A stretch of DNA of 64,000 nt from Arenicola marina (taxonomy: Eukaryota > Annelida > Polychaeta > Arenicolidae): positions 10,939,971 through 11,003,970 of the forward strand of contig OZ025257.1 of the NCBI GenBank assembly GCA_964019135.1. The letters are read 5' to 3'. The translations under genes were made by a program, and so were the position numbers. Below are positions 57,025 to 64,000 of the stretch, piece by piece (position 1 is the stretch's first letter; each line of letters begins with the position of its first letter). The notes beneath the pieces are model-generated. The model was not told where the DNA came from and did no database searches. It saw only the letters and a list, made by a program, of their open reading frames with translations.

Positions 57025-58869
57025 AATGTATGAGTAACTTTAGTTCAATAGGTATAAACAGGCCCAATGTATGAGTAACTTTAGTTCAGTAGGTATAAAC
57101 AGGCCCAATGTATGAGTAACTTTAGTTCAATAGGTATAAACAGGCCCAATGTATGAGTAACTTTAGTTCAATAGGTATAAACAGGCCCAATGTATGAGTA
57201 ACTTTAGTTCAGTAGGTATAACCAGGCCCAATGTATGAGTAACTTTAGTTCAATAGGTATAAACAGGCCCAATGTATGAGTAACTTTAGTTCAGTAGGTA
57301 TAAACAGGCCCAATGTATGAGTAACTTTAGTTCAATAGGTATAAACAGGCCCAATGTATGAGTAACTTTAGTTTAATAGGTATAAACAGGCCCAATGTAT
57401 GAGTAACTTTAGTTCAGTAGGTATAACCAGGCCCAATGTATGAGTAACTTTAGTTCAATAGGTATAAACAGGCCCAATGTATGAGTAACTTTAGTTCAGT
57501 AGGTAAAACCAGGCCCAATGTATGAGTAACTTTAGTTCAATAGGTATAAACAGGCCCAATGTATGAGTAACTTTAGTTCAGTAGGTATAAACAGGCCCAA
57601 TGTATGAGTAACTTTAGTTCAATAGGTATAAACAGGCCCAATGTATGAGTAACTTTAGTTCAATAGGTATAAACAGGCCCAATGTATGAGTAACTTTAGT
57701 TCAGTAGGTATAAACAGGCCCAATGTATGAGTAACTTTAGTTCAATAGGTATAAACAGGCCCAATGTATGAGTAACTTTAGTTTAATAGGTATAAACAGG
57801 CCCAATGTATGAGTAACTTTAGTTCAGTAGGTATAAACAGGCCCAATGTATGAGTAACTTTAGTTCAGTAGGTATAAACAGGCCCAATGTATGAGTAACT
57901 TTAGTTCAGTAGGTATAAACAGGCCCAATGTATGAGTAACTTTAGTTCAGTAGGTATAAACAGGCCCAATGTATGAGTAACTTTAGTTCAATAGGTATAA
58001 ACAGGCCCAATGTATGAGTAACTTTAGTTCAGTAGGTATAAACAGGCCCAATGTATGAGTAACTTTAGTTCAATAGGTATAAACAGGCCCAATGTATGAG
58101 TAACTTTAGTTCAATAGGTATAAACAGGCCCAATGTATGAGTAACTTTAGTTCAATAGGTATAAACAGGCCCAATGTATGAGTAACTTTAGTTCAATAGG
58201 TATAAACAGGCCCAATGTATGAGTAACTTTAGTTCAGTAGGTATAAACAGGCCCAATGTATGAGTAACTTTAGTTCAATAGGTATAAACAGGCCCAATGT
58301 ATGAGTAACTTTAGTTCAGTAGGTATAAACAGGCCCAATGTATGAGTAACTTTAGTTCAATAGGTATAAACAGGCCCAATGTATGAGTAACTTTAGTTCA
58401 ATAGGTATAAACAGGCCCAATGTATGAGTAACTTTAGTTCAGTAGGTATAAACAGGCCCAATGTATGAGTAACTTTAGTTCAATAGGTATAAACAGGCCC
58501 AATGTATGAGTAACTTTAGTTCAGTAGGTATAAACAGGCCCAATGTATGAGTAACTTTAGTTCAATAGGTATAAACAGGCCCAATGTATGAGTAACTTTA
58601 GTTCAGTAGGTATAAACAGGCCCAATGTATGAGTAACTTTAGTTCAATAGGTATAAACAGGCCCAATGTATGAGTAACTTTAGTTCAATAGGTATAAACA
58701 GGCCCAATGTATGAGTAACTTTAGTTCAGTAGGTATAAACAGGCCCAATGTATGAGTAACTTTAGTTCAATAGGTATAAACAGGCCCAATGTATGAGTAA
58801 CTTTAGTTCAATAGGTATAAACAGGCCCAATGTATGAGTGACTTTAGTTCAGTAGGTATAAACAGGCCC
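57025..58869. repeat. 41-bp satellite, exactly 45 copies
   Basis: Unit AATGTATGAGTAACTTTAGT plus TCAATAGGTATAAACAGGCCC. 45 x 41 = 1845 equals the length of the array, so there is no net indel. The main variable site is A or G in TTCARTAGG; rare variants are TTTAATAGG (copies 9 and 19), ATAACCAGG (5 and 10) and AAAACCAGG (12). It carries stops in all useful frames and is not coding. Confidence 0.96.
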
Positions 58870-60580
58870 AATTTCGTTTAGCTTTTGCTCTTCTTTTTTT
58901 CTTTCGTATTTGCTTGTTGTTTAGAGAGAATTATCTTCGGATTTAAATTTGTGCTTTACATATCTGCATTATGCCTTCTTATATTATTAAAGTTTATTGG
59001 ATGTATTTGTCCAATACGCTAATATAGATGTCTGCATTATGTTGTCATGTTATCCAGAAGGCTTATTACTAAAAAATATTTGATGGACAAACGAATATTG
59101 AGGACCATGAAAGCAGAGAGGGAGAGAGAGAGAGACTCTGAGAGAGATTTTACTGTGTGGAGAATCACCGAAGAAGACATCCAGCTACAACACGCGCACT
59201 GATTGAACTACACACGGTGTTGTAGAGCAAGTTTTTTTAAAAGTTAGTTTTAGTCGAGAATAGATGGAAATCTGTAATGTGCTGACAGAAATTATATCGG
59301 ATGGGCAACAAACGTAACCGCTATATGGGCTGCCGCTATATGGGTAGCATTGTGCCAGACACATCTGGGACAATGCTATAGGCATCTAGGCATCTATAGG
59401 CATCTATCGTCAGGCGAAGAGGTGCCTGGTGTTCAGGACTATTCACTCCCGCATCAAAAAAAGAAAAATCCGTCGCCATTGCTTTGCATTTTTCGTAACT
59501 TTTGCGGAATCTGTCGTCTGAATAATGTGTTCACCGTGAACATTACTTTATGCTGGTTCTGTGCATAGACCGAGCAAATCTAGACTGGTTTTTGTCTACT
59601 TAGTGATTGTAGCGTAGCCACGGTACCAACTTACTTGGAAATGCGGTATAATTACTAAAGTACGCATCCATTCAACCCGTTTGTTTGATGAGACCATGAT
59701 CGAATGTACGTTTTCGCTAACCAAGGTTTGTCGCAGATAACGAAAGAATCTACAAAATCTTTGTCTAACCGTGGTTTGAGGATACGGGTTTCGGTTGTTT
59801 TTTTCTGCACCACCAATCATCAGACGAAGCGGGCGGTAGACACAAAAATTTACTTTTTGCACCTGTGCTCTTAAGTGTGGCATATTTCACCGGAATGCTG
59901 GCTTATGTTTCAAGCTGGTTTTGTCTAGCGACATCTTGGCCGGGAGAAAAATCATCCAAAACGTTGGCCATGCGTCCTGTTTTCACCGGGGCCATTTGCC
60001 CTGACCATCTGCCCTGGGGTGGTCGCTAATTAGAACTCGACGTAGTTCAACCTGCCCTTGCCTTTCACAACGCGTTATGAATAAATAATCGCTCCCTTCC
60101 GTGGGAACTCACGACGGACAGAGGGCGAAAAAAGGGAGAGAAAAAAATTGTGATGCCTGGTGGAGACATTTGAAACTAGAGAAAGGACAAACCTGTGAGT
60201 CGGGCGACTACAGCAACAGGATACTTGGACTTGGTAAAAGATTGCATTTATAAAAGAAAAGACGTATATACTTCCCTTTTGGGGAGGGGCGGGGGACCGG
60301 AGGGGGAAGGGAGGGTCGGGGACGCCGGATTGCCAAGTTACTCTTCTCCTTTTCTTGAAATTCTCCGTGAGGAGGAAGCGGTGCTTATCGTGGCTTCCTG
60401 TCAGGTCATAGCGAGCCCGACCTGAACAACCTCGGGCACGGGGGTCTTCAAAGGGTTCCCGGCCCGGTCGCCAAAACGCACCTGGTTTTTCCTGTCTTTG
60501 CATCAATAAATAAACGTGATGGCGCAAGCGAGGAGACGCCACCTTAATAGGCACGTTAGCACGGGATGGAGCCGGTTGAC
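58870..60580. other. Intergenic, no supported gene
   Basis: Contains a GAGA run near 59,118-59,150, short CATCTAGG/CTATAGG duplications at 59,380-59,410, and a minus-strand frame of 159 residues (60554-60075) with RARYDLTGSHDKHRFLLTEN that looks protein-like but that I cannot assign; it may belong to a dispersed repeat. Confidence 0.45.
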
Positions 60581-60589
60581 TGTTAGACT

Positions 60590-61335
60590 GGATGGATGAG
60601 TGGGGGGGATGGGTGGGTGGGGGTGGGTGGCTGGATGCCTGGATGGGTGGCTGGGTGGATGAGTTGGTGGGTGGGTGGGTGGCTGGATGCCTGGATGGGT
60701 GGGTGGGTGGCTGGATGGATGAGTGGTGGATGGCTGGATAGCTGGATGGGTGGCCCGCTGGCTGGCTGTACGGCTGGCTGGCTGGCTGGACGGCTGACTG
60801 GCTGCCTGGCTGGTCGACTGGTGGGCTGGATGAATGGGTGGATGGGTGGCTGGATGGCTGGATGGAAGTCTAAGGGAGTGGCTGGCTGGATCGGTGGGTG
60901 GGTGGGTGGCTGGCTGGCTGGCTGGACGGCAGGTCGACTGGTGGGCTGGATGAATGGGTGGATGGGTGGCTGGATGGCTGGATGGCTGGGTAGGGGGGGG
61001 GGGATTGGATGGCTTGAAGGGTGGGTGGGTGGGTGGGTGGATGAGAGGATGGGTGGGTGGATGGGTTTATGAATGGATGGGTGGGTGGGTGGGTGGGTGA
61101 GAAGATGGGTGAGTGAGTGGTTGGGTGAATGGTTAGACGATCGGTTCGATGGCTGGCTGTTTAGTTGCCCATTTGGCTGACGGTTTGCTGGCTGTTTGGT
61201 TGACTGTCCGATTAACAGTTTGGCACCGTTAGGCAGGCTGGCTGGATGGCTGGATGGCTGGCTGTTTGTATGTGATCCCGCTGAACTGTTTGGCTGGCTG
61301 TTTGGCTGGCTGACTGGTTGGCTGACGGGCTGGCT
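60590..61335. repeat. Degenerate GGNT tetranucleotide microsatellite
   Basis: About 750 bases of mixed GGGT, GGAT and GGCT tetramers on the plus strand, in blocks of one type. Open frames in both directions (Trp/Gly-rich plus, His/Pro/Ser/Gln-rich minus) follow from the repeat. Confidence 0.93.
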
Positions 61336-62700
61336 CTGCTGGTTCCCAGAACGCCGAAGCTCCTTGGCGTAATAAGACATCCCTCCGTCCGCCCTGGGAG
61401 CTAGCAGATGGAGACAGCGGTAATGTCCTCTTCTCTTGCGTTCCAGTTAATCCCTCTTGCCGGGGGAATAAACAGCTCCCACTGCAGGTGAATCTCCCTT
61501 TGTCTGGAGACAGCTCGACCCGCCATCTACCGGCCAAAGTCCCCCATCCTCACCACCACCTTACCCATCCCCTAACCCTCCACCCCACTCCAATGTGCCC
61601 AGCCCGCTATTCCCCTCGCTGCCTTCATTTCATAACTTCCTCAACCGGATAGCTCCTCTCATACCGTCTTCTTTGTCATAAACGTGACTCGGTTTCCTAA
61701 AGCTGATCTACCCCTGTCCTCCCCCGCCCCCTGCCCTACACTCCCCGCCCCCACTCCCCAACCCAGCCCAACCGCTATCCCTGTCAACCCGCGAACGGCA
61801 GCCTATGGTCCCTTTCCAAACCCACGACAGAAGGTAACTACGCAACCCTAATGACGTTCCTAAAACAAGAAATACGAAAGGGAAATCCCGAGCGACAATG
61901 GGCGTCCGCACAAAGCGCCCTCTCGATTAACCGATTCAACTGCCTCATATTGGAATCAACAAGATCTTCGAACTTATGATATAGGAAATTAAGGACTACA
62001 GGTGCCCTTTGTATACAGGCAGCGATAGAAAAAGGCAGCGAAAGACCAGACAGACGATCTTCCTCTTTTGCTTTATATGACGCTGTTGTATGTTTGCTGC
62101 CTTCCCCGATGGTATCTACGATTGAAACAATGTGTTATTCGGGATTCCCTGTCGCACTGTTACCTCGGAAATAGCGGTTTCTGTTGGTGTGCTCCTAGTA
62201 GTGTCACATAGAAATGAAGCGGCCTCTTGCCTTCTATGGTGAACCGGAAGCGGAAGCGGAAGGGGCAGACCTAGACGACTGCGCAAATCATACCACAGAT
62301 CATTCCACTGTCGGGCGCCACTGGATGTGCCATGCATTCTGGGTATTATTTTGGTGTTTACGCCATTTCAGGATGGCGTCATCGCATTATAACAAATTCT
62401 GTAGACAATGAAACAAGTTAGATAATATCATTAATTTTATACATGTTATGCAATCATCGTCGAAATATTGTATTTTTCTTAGTAGAAAAACTACAGATAA
62501 CCCCTTTTTTGCAAGATTATTTCGAATCAAAATAGTTGTGGATACATAGCAGACAGATATCTGACACGTAAAACATTAATTCACAGCTCGTATACAGCTA
62601 GGTGTAATCTGAAAATGTTGAGCAAATACTAATTTACTAAATTGCCGCTAAGTGCTGTTGCATTCTATATAATATTTCTCTCGATTCTGTATTAAGTATG
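61336..62700. other. Intergenic, no supported gene
   Basis: C-rich stretch at 61,540-61,760; otherwise ordinary sequence. Short frames have no recognisable domain. Confidence 0.5.
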
Positions 62701-62802
62701 CTCTTATAAATGAATGATCGACAGTGCAGTTCTATTCTAAAGAAAGGGACACTTTCACTCCAAGTTCTTGTTTTCTGTCGGGCGTTGCATACCAGCCATT
62801 AT

Positions 62803-63078
62803 TTATAAATAAAATATGTCATCAGTGAGAAAATAAAATTTGATTGTTATATTTTTGTCCCGTAATACAACATTATGTAAACAAATATCAATCTTTAATA
62901 TATCGGCAATACAAGACCACATTTTCTTCGCATGCTTACATTGGTATAGAAGGTGCCATATATCTTCCACTGTTTCGCGTATTTGACAAGAATCGCTGTT
63001 AGTTTTCCCCCATTTATACACATATTTATTACATGGGAGTATCAGGTTTAGTATTTTATACTTGAATTCCGATTTCAA
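62803..63078 (-). pseudogene. LINE ORF2 C-terminal fragment
   Basis: 91 residues with YKWGKTNSDSCQIRETVEDI followed by WHLLYQCKHAKKMW. It lines up with the C-terminal Cys/His region of the LINE at 26.8 kb (KWGK-SD, then H-LL--C---K--W), so it is a 5'-truncated relative. One Cys of the motif is replaced by Arg, and the frame is short. Confidence 0.65.
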
Positions 63079-64000
63079 GTTTATGATCTAAGGAAAAATT
63101 CTTTACTCTTCGTAGGTACATGATCTCCTTTGCAGCAATTATTCTTTATCCAAGATGACTGATATTTGCCAAGTCGTGATGACTTTAATTATGTTTAACT
63201 ATGACACGTTTGCTGACGTATTTGAGTTCGGGCCTAACGGTCACCAGCAGGAAGGAAGTAAGCTACCTGGGGCAAGGGACGGCGCTACTTTGTACCGCGT
63301 TAATCCACTTTTACCGCTGTTATGGGTAAATAAAATTCATAAAAACATGTTCTACTGGCCATATATGTGAATGTAACATGGACCTATCTAATATTTAGCA
63401 TGCAATATAGCTTACCGTTTAACGTGAGCGAGGCCCCACTTACAACGATCTTACCATAGTTCTTCCTTTTTATTGACGTGGGATAAAAGTAGAAAACTTA
63501 AATACTCTGTATACACCCCCCCCCTCCCTCCCCCCCCAAATATATAATGTTGCGTGGCGTCGATGGTCGATTAGGAACGGTGTGTGTTTGAGGGGGGGGG
63601 GGGGGGTTAGGGGGGGGGCGAGGTGGCCCTGTCTTCCGTTTCCTCTTTAGGAGTTTACTTCACTCCGCGATGCGGTTTACTGGAAGTGGACAACCCTCTC
63701 GCGCCCGCTGTCGCAGGGACGACTGTCCCAAACCCGCCCCCCCCCGCCCCAACGCTGGGGGACAATGGAGCCAGGCGCTATCAGCGGGCGACGACAGACG
63801 TCAGCAAGCCCCGAGAGGACGCCCTGTATACCCCCCCCCCCCCGCCCTCACCCTCACCCTCACCCTCAATCCCCCAAGCACGCCGCGACCCTCAATCTGG
63901 AACACGACACGCCTCATAGTCCCGACAGCCGCCTCCCTGCCCAGCACCAGCCCCTCACCTCCCCCCCCCCTAAGCCCACCCTCCCTGCCTCTCTACAGGA
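63079..64000. other. Intergenic end of window, C/G-tract rich
   Basis: Poly-C at 63,517-63,538, poly-G at 63,592-63,618, poly-C at 63,829-63,843 and a CCCTCA repeat at 63,845-63,868. A 98-residue plus frame at 63,623-63,919 is not recognised. Confidence 0.5.

Noticed and set aside
60583..61380. 265-residue Pro/His/Ser/Gln-rich frame and 158-residue Trp/Gly-rich frame
   Set aside because: Both follow from the GGNT tetranucleotide repeat.

Overview
The window is eukaryotic nuclear DNA from a repeat-rich marine-type invertebrate, most likely a lophotrochozoan such as a mollusc. The support is spliced genes with GT-AG introns, an L1/Tx1-type LINE, abundant poly-G/poly-C tracts and many mini- and microsatellites. 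The phylum is inferred and cannot be fixed from sequence alone. There are no bacterial operons, rRNA genes or CRISPR arrays, and a 200-base run of N marks an assembly gap.

Region 1-34,140 is a tandem array of about 7-kb units in the same orientation (starts at 1, 7060, 10961, 17905 and 25076; the first may continue to the left). A full unit contains, in order: a decayed minus-strand transposase-like gene; AT-rich DNA with a 337-bp inverted-repeat element; the last two exons of a UBE2Q-family ubiquitin-conjugating-enzyme gene on the plus strand, one of which carries the active-site cysteine; a G-rich minisatellite in the intron between them; and a minisatellite-bearing tail. Unit 2 has a 3.1-kb internal deletion. 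Unit 5 is older and more diverged, and is split by a 4.7-kb LINE on the minus strand. That LINE has an open ORF1 with a zinc knuckle fused to a NADAR (YbiA-like N-glycosidase) domain, while its ORF2 is broken and lacks the RT core.

Region 34,150-38,710 holds a 37-bp minisatellite, a degenerate ACCGT-type repeat, about 1.1 kb of AT-rich single-copy-looking DNA, and a free-standing copy of the unit tail as a mobile-element-like block with a 1.55-kb, 36-bp minisatellite that is open in several frames on both strands.

Region 42,429-50,685 (minus strand) is the one complete host gene: a homologue of the ETO/MTG family (RUNX1T1, CBFA2T2/3, fly nervy), a transcriptional corepressor. Ten coding exons were reconstructed from splice sites; all phases agree and give a 670-residue protein with NHR1/TAFH, NHR2, NHR3 and MYND domains. 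A second, phase-compatible first exon lies at 53,618-53,769. Introns and upstream DNA are full of purine/pyrimidine arrays and poly-C/poly-G runs.

Region 55.9-64 kb has the assembly gap, a possible tRNA-derived SINE, an exact 45-copy array of a 41-bp repeat, a GGNT-type microsatellite and a small LINE fragment. No confident host gene was found there.
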